From positions 1 to 64,000 of the forward strand of contig NZ_FOSG01000018.1 of the NCBI RefSeq assembly GCF_900114215.1: a stretch of 64,000 bases of DNA. The letters run 5' to 3'. The number at the start of each line of letters is the position of its first letter. The stretch's first letter is position 1. The position numbers and the translations under genes are program-made. Source of the DNA: Streptomyces mangrovi. GTDB lineage: Bacteria; Actinomycetota; Actinomycetes; Streptomycetales; Streptomycetaceae. This document shows, piece after piece, positions 26,982 through 35,849 of this stretch. Under the pieces are notes generated by a model. The model saw only the letters and a program-made list of their open reading frames with translations, ran no database searches and was not told where the DNA came from.

Positions 26982-27118
26982 GCCCCTGCGGTTCCCCCGG
27001 AAAGCCCCCAGAAGACCCCGGGAAGCCCCCGGCCCACCGGATCCGCACCCACGTTTGCCCTCCTCCGATTCGAACAGATGGGGAACAGGCGGACGGGCGC
27101 CGGAGAAGGGGTGGCGGC

Positions 27119-27742
27119 ATGACACCGGGGACGGACATGGCAGCGGACAGGGACGGCGGCGGGCGGCGGCCCGCGGACACCGGGGACACCGGCGGCCCGG
27201 CGGCGCGGGCCGCCCGGCGGGCCGACGAGTCGGCCCGGGCGGCGCGGGAGGAACGCCGGGAGAGCGAGAAGGAGCGGGCCGACCGGCGGTGGACGGAGCT
27301 GCTCCAGGAGGTCAGGGTCGCCCAGATGGGCATCCAGATCCTGCTCGGCTTCCTGCTGAGCGTCGCCTTCACCGAGCGGTTCACCGACCTGGGGCCCATG
27401 GACCGCAACATCTACGTCGTCACCGTCGTCCTCGGCTCGGCCGCGACCGGCACGCTGATCGCCCCGGTGGCCCTGCACCGCTTCGTCACCGGCCACCGGA
27501 TGAAGCCGCAGACGGTGGAGTGGGCCGCCCGCCTGACCATCACCGGGCTGGTCCTGCTGCTGTGCACGGTCACCTGCGCACTGCTGCTCATCCTGCGCGT
27601 GGTGCTGGACAACGGCATGGCCTGGTGGATCGTCGGCGCGCTGTTCATGTGGTTCGTGGGCGCCTGGTTCCTGCTGCCGGCCTGGGCGCGCCGCGTCGGG
27701 CCGAGGCAGAAGGAGCGGGAGGGGCTGGAGCAACGCTCCTAG
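27119..27742 (+). CDS. DUF6328-type membrane protein
   Basis: A 207-residue protein with a charged Ala/Arg/Glu N-terminus (about 30-60, likely coiled-coil), the conserved WTELLQEVRVAQMGIQILLG, and four predicted membrane helices at about 68-86, 98-119, 140-160 and 167-188. It matches my recollection of the DUF6328 family; no activity is known. GAAGGGG precedes the ATG by seven bases. It follows the 26.4-kb exported-protein gene and converges on a small minus-strand gene only 22 bp away. Confidence 0.85.
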   Translation: MTPGTDMAADRDGGGRRPADTGDTGGPAARAARRADESARAAREERRESEKERADRRWTELLQEVRVAQMGIQILLGFLLSVAFTERFTDLGPMDRNIYVVTVVLGSAATGTLIAPVALHRFVTGHRMKPQTVEWAARLTITGLVLLLCTVTCALLLILRVVLDNGMAWWIVGALFMWFVGAWFLLPAWARRVGPRQKEREGLEQRS

Positions 27743-27764
27743 GCCCTCCGCTCCGTACGGGCCC

Positions 27765-27977
27765 TCAGGCCGCCTCGGCCCGGGGGCCCTCGCCGTCCGG
27801 GCGCTCTCCGGGGGCGGTACGGCGCTCGGGGGCCGGCGGTGTGGAGACCGCGTCGGCCGCGGCGCACGAGGCCAGCAGGTCGCGCATCGGCACCGCCGCG
27901 GCGCCCGGCAGGCGTCCGGACGCGCCGGCGGTCGTGTCCTGCGCGGTCGTGTCGGGCTCTCGCCTCTCTGCCTCCAT
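27765..27977 (-). CDS. Small hypothetical protein with candidate iron-box control
   Basis: A 70-residue polar protein with a single hydrophobic stretch (MRDLLASCAAADAVSTPP, about 31-48) and a Pro/Glu/Arg-rich tail. I do not recognise it. The gene is supported by a strong GGGAGGA ribosome binding site just before the ATG, and by a promoter-like pair with an iron-box-like dyad upstream. It sits between tsaE and tsaB on the same strand. Confidence 0.65.
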   Translation of the reverse strand: MEAERREPDTTAQDTTAGASGRLPGAAAVPMRDLLASCAAADAVSTPPAPERRTAPGERPDGEGPRAEAA

Positions 27978-28006
27978 GGGTCCTCCCGTGGCTCATGGGG
28001 CGGGAG

Positions 28007-28023
28007 TGGTAAGGCGTACCTAA
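28007..28023 (-). promoter_or_regulatory. Candidate DmdR/IdeR iron box over the -10 of the small gene
   Basis: On the minus strand TTAGGTACGCCTTACCA is a near-palindrome that agrees with the IdeR/DmdR consensus TTAGGTTAGGCTAACCTAA at 12 of 19 positions. It starts on the candidate -10. Confidence 0.35.
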
Positions 28024-28047
28024 CCACCCTTCCGGCCTCCATGTGAA
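28018..28047 (-). promoter_or_regulatory. Candidate promoter of the small gene
   Basis: TTCACA (28047-28042), 18 bases and TTAGGT (28023-28018) resemble an HrdB promoter; the leader to the ATG would be about 33 nt. Confidence 0.4.
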
Positions 28048-28077
28048 CACGCCGGGGGCACCGTGCGCAACATCTTG

Positions 28078-28092
28078 CCGACACGGTGTCGG
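28078..28092. promoter_or_regulatory. 15-bp palindrome upstream of the small gene
   Basis: CCGACAC-G-GTGTCGG is perfect. It lies about 100 bases upstream of the small gene and 70 bases past the tsaE stop, so it could be an operator or a weak terminator. Confidence 0.4.
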
Positions 28093-28160
28093 AACCCGAC
28101 CCGGGACCCCGGCGCGGTACGGGGCGCGGTGCGGGGCGCGGTACGTCCGGACCACGGCCC

Positions 28161-28874
28161 CTACGCGCTCTCCCTCGGCTCCGCGAGGACGGACAGGTCC
28201 TGGTCCGACCAGCGCCCGCCGACGCCGGTCACCGTCACCGTCCGCACGTCCTCCCCGGAGCCGTCCTCCACACCGGAGCCGTCCTCCCCGGAACCGTCCC
28301 GCACGCCGTTCCCGGAGCCGCCGGCCGGCTCCGCCCCCACGGACCGCTCGATGACCACGTGCAGCCGGTCCTCCGAGAGCTCCTCGACCTTCCCCTCGCC
28401 CCACTCCACGACCACCACCGACTCCGGCAGCGAGACGTCGAGGTCCAGGTCCTCCATCTCCTCCAGGCCGCCGCCGAGCCGGTAGGCGTCCACGTGCACC
28501 AGCGCGGGCCCGCCGCCGAGCGGGGGATGGACCCGGGCGATGACGAAGGTGGGCGAGGTGACCGCGCCGCGCACGTCCAGCCCCTCGCCCAGCCCGCGGG
28601 TGAGGGTGGTCTTGCCCGCGCCCAGCTCGCCGGTGAGCAGGACGAGGTCGCCGGGCAGCAGCAGCCGGGCCAGCCGCCGGCCCAGCTCCCGCATCCGGTC
28701 GGGGGTCGCGACGCGGATCCTCACGGTCCGTTCGAAGCCCTGGGGGCCTCGGGGCCCGTCAGGACTCGGGGGGCTCTGCCGGGGACTCTGCCGGGGGCTC
28801 TGCCGGGGACTCTGCCGGCTCTCCGGAACGGCCCCGGGGGCGGTCCCCGCGGCCCGGTGGTGCGGTGTCTCCAT
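28161..28874 (-). CDS. tsaE: tRNA threonylcarbamoyladenosine ATPase TsaE
   Basis: The 237-residue reading contains the TsaE core: MRELGRRLARLLLPGDLVL, Walker A GELGAGKTTL, TSPTFVIARVHP and LVHVDAYRLGG, with Walker-B-like VVVVEWGEG. TsaE is the ATPase that turns over the TsaB-TsaD complex. A Gly/Ser/Asp/Glu repeat stretch follows the core. The ATG chosen gives an N-terminal extension that overlaps the upstream hydrolase gene by 116 bases and is written by a 12-bp tandem repeat; a GTG at 28724, past the hydrolase stop, would give a 187-residue protein. Neither start has a strong ribosome binding site. Confidence 0.9.
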   Translation of the reverse strand: METPHHRAAGTAPGAVPESRQSPRQSPRQSPRQSPPSPDGPRGPQGFERTVRIRVATPDRMRELGRRLARLLLPGDLVLLTGELGAGKTTLTRGLGEGLDVRGAVTSPTFVIARVHPPLGGGPALVHVDAYRLGGGLEEMEDLDLDVSLPESVVVVEWGEGKVEELSEDRLHVVIERSVGAEPAGGSGNGVRDGSGEDGSGVEDGSGEDVRTVTVTGVGGRWSDQDLSVLAEPRESA

Positions 28875-29991
28875 GGGTGTGGATGGTACGCGTCAGCAGC
28901 TCGGCCAGACGGTCGCCGACCGCCTCGGGGTGCTCCAGCATCACCAGGTGTCCCGCGCCCTCCACGACCACCAGTTCCGCGTGCGGCAGCGCCCCGGCCA
29001 TCGCCTCACTGTGCTCGCGCGGGGTGAGCAGATCGCGGTCGCCGGTGAGGATCAGCGCGGGCCGCCCCTCCCCGAAGGCGGCCAGCGCGGCGGTCTTGTC
29101 GTGCTCGGCGAAGGCGGGGTAGAAGTCGGCGACCACGTCGACCGGCACCGACTCGATCAGCCGCTCCGCGAAGCGCGCCACCCCCGGGTCCACGTCGCGA
29201 CCGCCGAACGAGTACCGCTTGACCAGCCCGGTGAAGAGGTCGGCGGTCGCCCGCCGGCCGCGCTCCACCAGGTCGGCCCGCGCGGCCAGCGTCCTGAGCA
29301 CTCCGGGCGCCATCCGCCGCAGCGCCCGGGCCCCGGCGGCGGGCAGCCCGAAGGTCACCTCCGTGAGGTTGCCCGCCGAGGTGCCCAGCAGGGCCACCGC
29401 GGCGACACGCTCGGCGACGTACCCGGGGTGGTGGTGAGCGAGCGCCATCACCGTCATTCCGCCCATCGAGTGGCCGACGAGGACGACCGGACCAGTGGGG
29501 ACGGCGGCGTCGAGCACCGCCTTCAGATCGCGCCCGAGCCGGTCGATGGTGACCGTCTCGCCGGCCCGCCCGCGCCCGGAGCGGCCGTGGCCGCGCTGGT
29601 CCCAGTAGACGGCGCGCAGGGCGGGGGTGACCGGCGCGGTGGGGGTGACGCCGCGCAGGGCGGCGCGCTGGAAGTGCCAGACGTCCTGGGCCAGGCAGTA
29701 GCCGTGGCTGAAGACGACCGTGGGCGCTCCCTCGGGTATCGCGCCCTCCGGTTCGTCGGTCTCGTAGTACAGCTCGGTGCCGTCGTCGGCCACTGCCCGG
29801 CCCGGGGCGCCGCGCAGCGAGCCGTACGGACCGGCCGCGTCCAGCGCCAGGCGCGCCCGGTGGCGCACCGCCCGGTGCACGGTCAGCCGCTCGACGGCCA
29901 CTCCCGCCGCCACGCCGGCCGCGGCCAGCCCCAGCACCGCGCCGGCCACCCCCGCGCGGCGCGCCCATCCCCTGCCGCCCACGTCCCTCAT
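28759..29991 (-). CDS. Alpha/beta hydrolase
   Basis: A 410-residue hydrolase with an Ala/Gly-rich N-terminal membrane or signal segment, the oxyanion-hole stretch VVFSHGYCLAQDVWHF, nucleophile elbow GHSMGG, acid Asp in GDRDLLTP and the His in EGAGHLVMLEHP. The triad is complete, but the substrate is unknown. The last 25 or so residues are Pro/Glu/Ser repeats encoded by the 12-bp repeat shared with the tsaE extension. It begins seven bases after the alr stop, so it is in the alr operon. Confidence 0.88.
   Translation of the reverse strand: MRDVGGRGWARRAGVAGAVLGLAAAGVAAGVAVERLTVHRAVRHRARLALDAAGPYGSLRGAPGRAVADDGTELYYETDEPEGAIPEGAPTVVFSHGYCLAQDVWHFQRAALRGVTPTAPVTPALRAVYWDQRGHGRSGRGRAGETVTIDRLGRDLKAVLDAAVPTGPVVLVGHSMGGMTVMALAHHHPGYVAERVAAVALLGTSAGNLTEVTFGLPAAGARALRRMAPGVLRTLAARADLVERGRRATADLFTGLVKRYSFGGRDVDPGVARFAERLIESVPVDVVADFYPAFAEHDKTAALAAFGEGRPALILTGDRDLLTPREHSEAMAGALPHAELVVVEGAGHLVMLEHPEAVGDRLAELLTRTIHTHGDTAPPGRGDRPRGRSGEPAESPAEPPAESPAEPPES
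28774..28818. repeat. 12-bp tandem repeat read in two coding frames
   Basis: CTCTGCCGGGGA and variants occur 3.75 times. On the minus strand the repeat encodes the PAESPAEP tail of the hydrolase in one frame and the QSPR repeats of the long tsaE reading in another. Confidence 0.9.
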
Positions 29992-29998
29992 GCCCGCG

Positions 29999-31192
29999 TC
30001 ACGCCTCCGCGTTGAGATGGACGCGCGGCACCCGGGCGCCGATCCGGGTGACGATCTCGTACCCGATGGTGCCCACCGCGCGCGCCCAGTCCTCGGCCGT
30101 CGGCTCGCCCGCGTCGCCCGGCCCGAACAGGACCGCCTCGTCGCCCTCCGCGGCCGCGTCGCCGCCCAGGTCCACCACGAACTGGTCCATGGCCACCCGT
30201 CCGGCGACCGTCCGCCACTTGCCCGCCACCAGCACCGGCCCGCTTCCCGAGGCGTGCCGGGGGATGCCGTCGGCGTAGCCGGCCGGGACCAGGCCCAGGG
30301 TCGTCTCGCCGGGGGTGGTGTAGTGGTGGCCGTAGCTCACCCCGTGCCCGGCGGGCACCCGCTTGACCAGGGCGAGCCGGGCACGCAGGGACATCACCGG
30401 CCGCAGCCCGAAGTCCGCCGGCACGCCGACCTCGGGCGAGGGCGAGAGGCCGTAGACCGACACCCCGGTGCGCACCAGGTCGAAGTGCGCCTCGGGGAGG
30501 GTGAGGGTGGCGGGCGAGTTGGCGATGTGCCGCACCTCCGGGTCGAGCCCGGCGCGGGCCGCTGCGGCCAGCGCCTCGTGGAAGACGGCGAGCTGGGCGG
30601 CGATGGAGGGGTGGCCGGGCTCGTCGGCGCAGGCGAAGTGCGACCACACCCCGGCGACCTTCACCGTGCCCTCGGCCTCGGCGGCGCGGGCGGCGGCGGT
30701 CAGCGCCTCCCACCCGGCGGGCGGGCAGCCGCTGCGGCCCAGCCCGGTGTCGATCTTCAGGTGGACGCGGGCGGTACGGCCGCGGGCGCGGGCGGCGGCC
30801 GTGATCTCCCGCAGCGCCCACGGGTCGCTCGCCGACACGTCGACGTCCGCCTCGATCGCCTCCCGCCAGGGCCCGCCGGGCGTCCACAGCCAGCACAGCA
30901 GCCGGCCCCGGTCCCCGGCGGCGCGCAGCGCCAGCGCCTCCTCGGGGGTGGCCGTGCCCAGCCAGGCCGCACCCGCCTGACGCGCGGCGCGGGCGCAGGG
31001 GACCATGCCGTGGCCGTACGCGTCGGCCTTGACCACGGCCATCAGCCCGGCCCCGGTCCCGGCCGCGCGCTCGCGCAGGGCGCGGACGTTGGCGCGCAGC
31101 GCGGCCAGGTCGATCTCGGCGCAGACCCGGTGCGCGTCCGGGCGGGGCCGCACTGCCGCGCCGGTGGCGAAGGGCTCACTTACGACGTCCAT
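29999..31192 (-). CDS. alr: Alanine racemase
   Basis: A 397-residue PLP enzyme making D-alanine for peptidoglycan. The PLP lysine is K55 in VVKADAYGHG, the substrate-binding Arg region and the catalytic Tyr in GVSYGHHYTTPGETTLG are present, and the C-terminal beta domain holds MDQFVVDLGGD. The ATG was chosen because the conserved fold starts about 20 residues later; the open frame upstream is low-complexity shadow. Downstream gene: the hydrolase. Upstream: nnrE/nnrD. Confidence 0.95.
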   Translation of the reverse strand: MDVVSEPFATGAAVRPRPDAHRVCAEIDLAALRANVRALRERAAGTGAGLMAVVKADAYGHGMVPCARAARQAGAAWLGTATPEEALALRAAGDRGRLLCWLWTPGGPWREAIEADVDVSASDPWALREITAAARARGRTARVHLKIDTGLGRSGCPPAGWEALTAAARAAEAEGTVKVAGVWSHFACADEPGHPSIAAQLAVFHEALAAAARAGLDPEVRHIANSPATLTLPEAHFDLVRTGVSVYGLSPSPEVGVPADFGLRPVMSLRARLALVKRVPAGHGVSYGHHYTTPGETTLGLVPAGYADGIPRHASGSGPVLVAGKWRTVAGRVAMDQFVVDLGGDAAAEGDEAVLFGPGDAGEPTAEDWARAVGTIGYEIVTRIGARVPRVHLNAEA

Positions 31193-31491
31193 CGCCCACC
31201 AGTGTCTCAGGTCCGCTTCCGGCCGCCTCCCGGCCCGCCCGGCGTGCGCGTCCCGGCGTGCGTGGCGTGCGCGTCCCGGCCGTGCTCCCTCAGGTGCCGG
31301 GTGCCCGCCCCCCGGCGCCCGAGGGAGCACGGCCGGTGGGGCGGGGCGGGCGCCCCGGCGGTGCGGCGCCGGGGCGCGCCGGGCGGTACGCCCGCACGAC
31401 GGACCGGCGAGGACGGGCCCCGGCCCGCTCACCGCCGCGAGGCCGTCGGTGTACCCCGGCGTACGCCCACCGCGAGCGCCGCACCACCGGT

Positions 31492-32985
31492 TCATCCGGC
31501 GCCCGCGGCCTCCACCACGTCCCGCCAGACCGGGCGCAGCGCCTCGGCCACGTCGAGCGCGCTGGTCAGCGGCGCCGCGCGGCGGCCCGCCAGGCCGTGG
31601 AGGTAAGCGCCCGCCACCGCCGCGTCCACCGGCGCCAGGCCGCAGGCGAGCAGCGAGCCGGCCAGCCCGGAGAGCACATCGCCGCTCCCGGCCGTCGCCA
31701 GCCAGCCGGTGCCGGTGGGGTTGACCCGCAGCGGGCCGTCCCCACCGGGCGGGGCGACCACCGTGGTCGAGCCCTTGAGCAGCACCGCCGCCCCGTACCG
31801 CCGCGCCAGTTCCCGCGCCGAGGCCAGCCGCGCCGACTCGACCTCCTCCCGCTCGGCGCCCAGCAGCGCCGCCGCCTCGCCGGCGTGCGGGGTGAGCAGG
31901 ACGGGGGCCGTGCGCTCCCGCAGCGGCCCGGCGTCCATCAGCCGCAGCCCGTCGGCGTCCACCAGCACCGGTACGTCCGAGGCCAGCACGTCCCGGACGG
32001 TTCCGCGCGCCTCCTCCCCGTCGCCGAGCCCCGGCCCGACGACCCACGCCTGCACCCGGCCGGCCCGCGAGGGCGGGCCGGAGGAGACCAGCGTCTCGGG
32101 GAAGCGGGCGATCACCTCCCCGGCCGCGGGCCCGGCGTAGCGCACGGCGCCCGCGCCGCCGCGCAGCGCCCCGGCCACCGCCAGCACCGCCGCGCCCGGG
32201 TAGCGGGCGGAGCCGACCGCGATCCCGACCACACCGCGCCGGTACTTGTCGCTCTCGGCCGACGGGCGGGGCAGCAGGGCGGCCACGTCCGCGTGCTGCG
32301 CGGCGCGCACCACCGGTTCGGCCGCCTCCAGGTACGGGCCCAGGCCGATGTCGACCAGCCGCAGCGCCCCGGCGTGCTCGCGCGCCGGATCGACCAGCAG
32401 GCCCGGCTTGTACGCCCCGAAGGTCACCGTCGCCGCCGCCCGCACCGCCACACCGCGCACCTCGCCGGTGTCGGCGTCCACGCCGCTGGGCAGGTCCACG
32501 GCGACGACGGGCACCCCGGCCTCCGCGACGGCGTCGGCGATCTCCACCGCACCCGGCCGCAGGCCCCCCCGGCCCCCGATGCCGACGATGCCGTCCACCA
32601 CCAGGTCGGCCCGCCGCACGAGCGCGGGCACGTCGGCGGGCACGCCCTCCAGCGCGGTGTGGGCGGCGGGGGCCGCGACGGCCCGGCCCCCGGCCGCCCG
32701 CAGTGCGGCGAGCCCGCCGGTGTGGACCTTCTCCGGGCTGAGCAGCACAGCCGTCACCCCGGCGCCGCGCCGGGCCAGGTACGCCCCGGCGAAGAGCGCG
32801 TCCCCGCCGTTGTCGCCGCTGCCCACCAGCAGGGCGATCCGGGTGCCGTAGACGCGCCCCAGCATCCCGGCGCAGGCGGCGGCCAGCCCGGCGGCGGCGC
32901 GGCGCATCAGCGCCCCGGCGGGCAGGCGCGCCATCAGCTCCCGCTCGGCGGCCCGTACGGTCTGCACGCTGTAGGCATCTCTCAT
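31492..32985 (-). CDS. Bifunctional NAD(P)H-hydrate epimerase / ADP-dependent dehydratase
   Basis: This 497-residue fused repair enzyme restores NAD(P)H from its hydrates. The N-terminal half (about 1-215) is the YjeF-N/NnrE epimerase with GSGDNGGDALFAGAYLARRG, and the C-terminal half (about 225-490) is the NnrD ribokinase-like dehydratase with NPTGTGWLATAGSGDVLSG. The ATG follows GAGGG closely, and CAGACT lies six bases upstream, so it may be leaderless. It sits between acpS and alr. Confidence 0.94.
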   Translation of the reverse strand: MRDAYSVQTVRAAERELMARLPAGALMRRAAAGLAAACAGMLGRVYGTRIALLVGSGDNGGDALFAGAYLARRGAGVTAVLLSPEKVHTGGLAALRAAGGRAVAAPAAHTALEGVPADVPALVRRADLVVDGIVGIGGRGGLRPGAVEIADAVAEAGVPVVAVDLPSGVDADTGEVRGVAVRAAATVTFGAYKPGLLVDPAREHAGALRLVDIGLGPYLEAAEPVVRAAQHADVAALLPRPSAESDKYRRGVVGIAVGSARYPGAAVLAVAGALRGGAGAVRYAGPAAGEVIARFPETLVSSGPPSRAGRVQAWVVGPGLGDGEEARGTVRDVLASDVPVLVDADGLRLMDAGPLRERTAPVLLTPHAGEAAALLGAEREEVESARLASARELARRYGAAVLLKGSTTVVAPPGGDGPLRVNPTGTGWLATAGSGDVLSGLAGSLLACGLAPVDAAVAGAYLHGLAGRRAAPLTSALDVAEALRPVWRDVVEAAGAG

Positions 32986-33088
32986 GCCCTCAGTCTGACC
33001 GCCCGCCGCCGGGTCCACCCGCCTCCGGTCGTCCTCCGGCCGTCCTCCGGCGTCCTTCGGCTCTCCTTCGGCGATCGGCTCCCGGCGG

Positions 33089-33457
33089 TCAGCTCTCGGC
33101 GATCACGACGGCCGTCGCCACCCCCGCGTCGTGGCTGAGGGAGACGTGCCAGTGCCGCACCCCCAGCTCGGCGGCGCGGGCGGCGACGGTGCCGGTCACC
33201 CGCAGCAGTGGCTGCCCGTGCTCGGAGGCGTGCACCTCCGCGTCCGTCCACACCATCCCGCCGGGCGCGCCCAACGCCTTGGCCAGGGCCTCCTTGGCGG
33301 CGAACCGCGCCGCCAGGGAGGCCACCGAGCGCCGCTCCCCGCCGGGCAGTGTCTGCTCGGCGGGGGTGAACAGCCGCTCGGCCAGGGCGGGGGTGCGGGC
33401 CAGCGCGCCGGCGAAGCGGTCGACGGAGGCGACGTCGATCCCCACCCCGACGATCAC
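33089..33457 (-). CDS. acpS: Holo-[acyl-carrier-protein] synthase AcpS
   Basis: A 122-residue group I phosphopantetheinyl transferase that loads CoA-derived phosphopantetheine onto fatty acid ACP. The Mg-binding residues are Asp8 (VGIDVASVDRF) and Glu56 (RFAAKEALAKALG). The start is a GTG with GGGGGG five bases upstream. It is 58 bp downstream of glmS. Confidence 0.95.
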   Translation of the reverse strand: MIVGVGIDVASVDRFAGALARTPALAERLFTPAEQTLPGGERRSVASLAARFAAKEALAKALGAPGGMVWTDAEVHASEHGQPLLRVTGTVAARAAELGVRHWHVSLSHDAGVATAVVIAES

Positions 33458-33515
33458 CCGCGACCCCCCGTCCGCCGGGAGCGCCCGGTGCGTCCGGTGC
33501 GTCCGCGGCTCCGGT

Positions 33516-35363
33516 TCACTCCACCGTCACCGACTTGGCCAGGTTGCGCGGCTGGTCCACCTCGTTGCCGCGGGCCGTGGCCAGCTCGCAGGCGAAGACC
33601 TGCAGCGGCACGGTGGCCACCAGCGGCTGGAGCAGGGTGGGCGTGGCGGGGATGCTCACCAGGTGGTCGGCGTACGGCACGACCGTCTCGTCGCCCTCCT
33701 CGGCGATGACGATGGTCCGCGCGCCCCGGGCCCGGATCTCCTGGATGTTGGAGACGATCTTGTCGTGCAGCACGGACCGGCCGCGCGGCGACGGCACGAC
33801 CACCACCACCGGCAGGTCCTCCTCGATCAGCGCGATCGGGCCGTGCTTGAGCTCGCCGGCCGCGAAGCCCTCGGCGTGCATGTACGCCAGCTCCTTGAGC
33901 TTGAGCGCGCCCTCCAGGGCGACGGGGAAGCCCACGTGGCGGCCGAGGAAGAGCACGGTGTTCTTGTCCGCCAGGGAGCGGGCCAGCTCCCGCACCGGCT
34001 CCATGGTGGCCAGGACCTTCCCGACCTCCGTGGAGATCTGCGACAGCTCCCGGATCACCGAGCCGATCTCGTCGCCCCACTTGGTGCCGCGCACCTGGCC
34101 CAGGTAGAGGGCCACCAGGTAGCAGGCCACCAGCTGGGTCAGGAACGCCTTGGTGGAGGCGACCGCGACCTCGGGCCCGGCGTGGGTGTAGAGCACCGCG
34201 TCGGACTCGCGCGGGATGGTGGAGCCGTTGGTGTTGCAGATGGCCAGCACCTTGGCGCCCTGCTCACGGGCGTGGCGCAGCGCCATCAGGGTGTCCATGG
34301 TCTCGCCGGACTGGCTGATGGCGATGACGAGCGTGCGCTGGTCCATGATCGGGTCCCGGTAGCGGAACTCGCTGGCCAGCTCGGTCTCGCAGGGGATGCG
34401 CGTCCAGTGCTCGATGGCGTACTTGGCGATCATCCCGGCGTGGTAGGCCGTGCCGCACGCCACGATGACGACCTTGTTCACCTCGCGCAGCACGTGGTCG
34501 GGGATGCGCACCTCGTCCAGGGCCAGCCGGCCGGCCTCGTCGATGCGGCCCAGGAGGGTGTCGGCGACCGCCTTGGGCTGCTCGGCGATCTCCTTGAGCA
34601 TGAAGTAGTCGTAGCCGCCCTTCTCGGCGGCCGAGGCGTCCCAGTCCACGTGGTAGGCGCGGGTGTCGGCGGGGGCGCCGTCGAAGTCGGTGACCGTCAC
34701 CCGGTCCCGCCTCAGCTCCACGACCTGGTCCTGGCCCAGCTCGATGGCCTCACGGGTGTGGGCGATGAACGCGGCGACGTCGGAGGCGAGGAAGTTCTCG
34801 CCCTCGCCGACGCCGACCACCAGCGGCGAGTTGCGCCGGGCGCCGACGACGGTGTCGGGCTCGTCGGCGTGGACGGCGACGAGGGTGAAGGCGCCCTCCA
34901 GCCGGCGGCACACCTGCCGCATGGCCTCGGCCAGGTCGCCGCAGGAGGAGAAGTTCTCGGCGAGCAGGTGGGCCACGACCTCGGTGTCGGTCTCGGAGGT
35001 CAGCTCGTGGCCGCGCTCGGCCAGCTCGGCGCGGAGCGCGGCGAAGTTCTCGATGATGCCGTTGTGGACGACCGCGACCCGCCCGGAGTTGTCCAGGTGC
35101 GGGTGCGCGTTGGCGTCGGTCGGCCCGCCGTGGGTGGCCCACCGGGTGTGGCCGATGCCGGTGGCGCCGGCCGGCAGCGGGCGCTCGTCCAGCAGCTTGC
35201 CGAGGTTGCCCAGCTTCCCGGCCTTCTTCGCGGCGGCCAGCCCGCCGTCGGCGAGGACGGCAACGCCCGCCGAGTCATAACCGCGGTACTCCAACCGCTT
35301 CAGTCCCGCGATGACGACGTCGAGGGCGGACTGCCCTCCCACATAACCAACGATTCCGCACAT
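33516..35363 (-). CDS. glmS: Glutamine-fructose-6-phosphate aminotransferase (isomerising)
   Basis: A 615-residue two-part enzyme: an N-terminal Ntn glutaminase with Cys2 (MCGIVGYVG) and two C-terminal SIS domains for fructose-6-phosphate (first at about 290-430). It ends with the conserved NLAKSVTVE. It makes glucosamine-6-phosphate, feeding UDP-GlcNAc together with glmM 1.6 kb away. TAGGCT lies seven bases before the ATG and there is no ribosome binding site, so a leaderless start is likely. Confidence 0.97.
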   Translation of the reverse strand: MCGIVGYVGGQSALDVVIAGLKRLEYRGYDSAGVAVLADGGLAAAKKAGKLGNLGKLLDERPLPAGATGIGHTRWATHGGPTDANAHPHLDNSGRVAVVHNGIIENFAALRAELAERGHELTSETDTEVVAHLLAENFSSCGDLAEAMRQVCRRLEGAFTLVAVHADEPDTVVGARRNSPLVVGVGEGENFLASDVAAFIAHTREAIELGQDQVVELRRDRVTVTDFDGAPADTRAYHVDWDASAAEKGGYDYFMLKEIAEQPKAVADTLLGRIDEAGRLALDEVRIPDHVLREVNKVVIVACGTAYHAGMIAKYAIEHWTRIPCETELASEFRYRDPIMDQRTLVIAISQSGETMDTLMALRHAREQGAKVLAICNTNGSTIPRESDAVLYTHAGPEVAVASTKAFLTQLVACYLVALYLGQVRGTKWGDEIGSVIRELSQISTEVGKVLATMEPVRELARSLADKNTVLFLGRHVGFPVALEGALKLKELAYMHAEGFAAGELKHGPIALIEEDLPVVVVVPSPRGRSVLHDKIVSNIQEIRARGARTIVIAEEGDETVVPYADHLVSIPATPTLLQPLVATVPLQVFACELATARGNEVDQPRNLAKSVTVE

Positions 35364-35370
35364 GCGATGC

Positions 35371-35376
35371 AGCCTA
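35371..35376 (-). promoter_or_regulatory. Candidate -10 hexamer (leaderless) for glmS
   Basis: TAGGCT on the minus strand ends seven bases before the ATG. No glmS ribozyme is expected here and none was seen. Confidence 0.45.
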
Positions 35377-35399
35377 AGGGCAGCCGGGGGTGAGGGCTG

Positions 35400-35642
35400 T
35401 CAGCGCCCTCGCCCTATTCGTCCGACCGCCCGCCCGACGATCTCCAGGTACTCGGCCTCCTCGCACCACGGCCTGCCGCCCGGCCGGTACGTCTCCAGCA
35501 CGTCGCCGGGGTGCTCCCCCAGGTCCTCGTCGGGCAGTTCGTCCAGGAGTTCCTCCCACGCCCGGGCGTCGCGTGCCTCGGCGGACCTGCGCGCGGCGAG
35601 GCGGCGGCGTGCCGCACGGGAGCGCTGGAACGGAATCGGCAT
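35400..35642 (-). CDS. Small hypothetical protein
   Basis: An 80-residue protein with a strongly basic start (FQRSRAARRRLAARRSAEAR) followed by an acidic middle (ELLDELPDEDLGEHPGDVLE). No family was recognised. The GGAGGGG ribosome binding site five bases before the ATG supports the start. It is upstream of glmS, 36 bp from its start, and divergent from coaA. Confidence 0.7.
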   Translation of the reverse strand: MPIPFQRSRAARRRLAARRSAEARDARAWEELLDELPDEDLGEHPGDVLETYRPGGRPWCEEAEYLEIVGRAVGRIGRGR

Positions 35643-35837
35643 ACGGACCCCTCCGGGCCGGTGGTGGGCGGACCCCGCCGGATCGGACGGGGGTTCGCAC
35701 GGCGGCTTCACACACATGGAGCAAGCGCGCGAATGCGGTCAACGTATCCGCGACGGACTTCCGCGTACACCCCCTCGTACGCACATCTGTGCTGCTGATC
35801 ACACGTGAACGGCCGTGAGACCGGACGCGTACGGCCC

Positions 35838-35843
35838 GACAAT
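35838..35843 (+). promoter_or_regulatory. Candidate -10 hexamer (leaderless) for coaA
   Basis: GACAAT is one base off TANNNT and ends six bases before the chosen GTG, which supports that start over the GTG 45 bases upstream. Confidence 0.35.
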
Positions 35844-35849
35844 GGGCCC

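Noticed and set aside
31193..32047. 682-residue version of alanine racemase
   Set aside because: The extra N-terminus is the out-of-frame shadow of nnrE/nnrD; the conserved fold begins after the ATG at 31192.
35371..35804. glmS ribozyme upstream of glmS
   Set aside because: The candidate -10 is seven bases before the ATG, leaving no leader for a ribozyme, and no such structure was seen.
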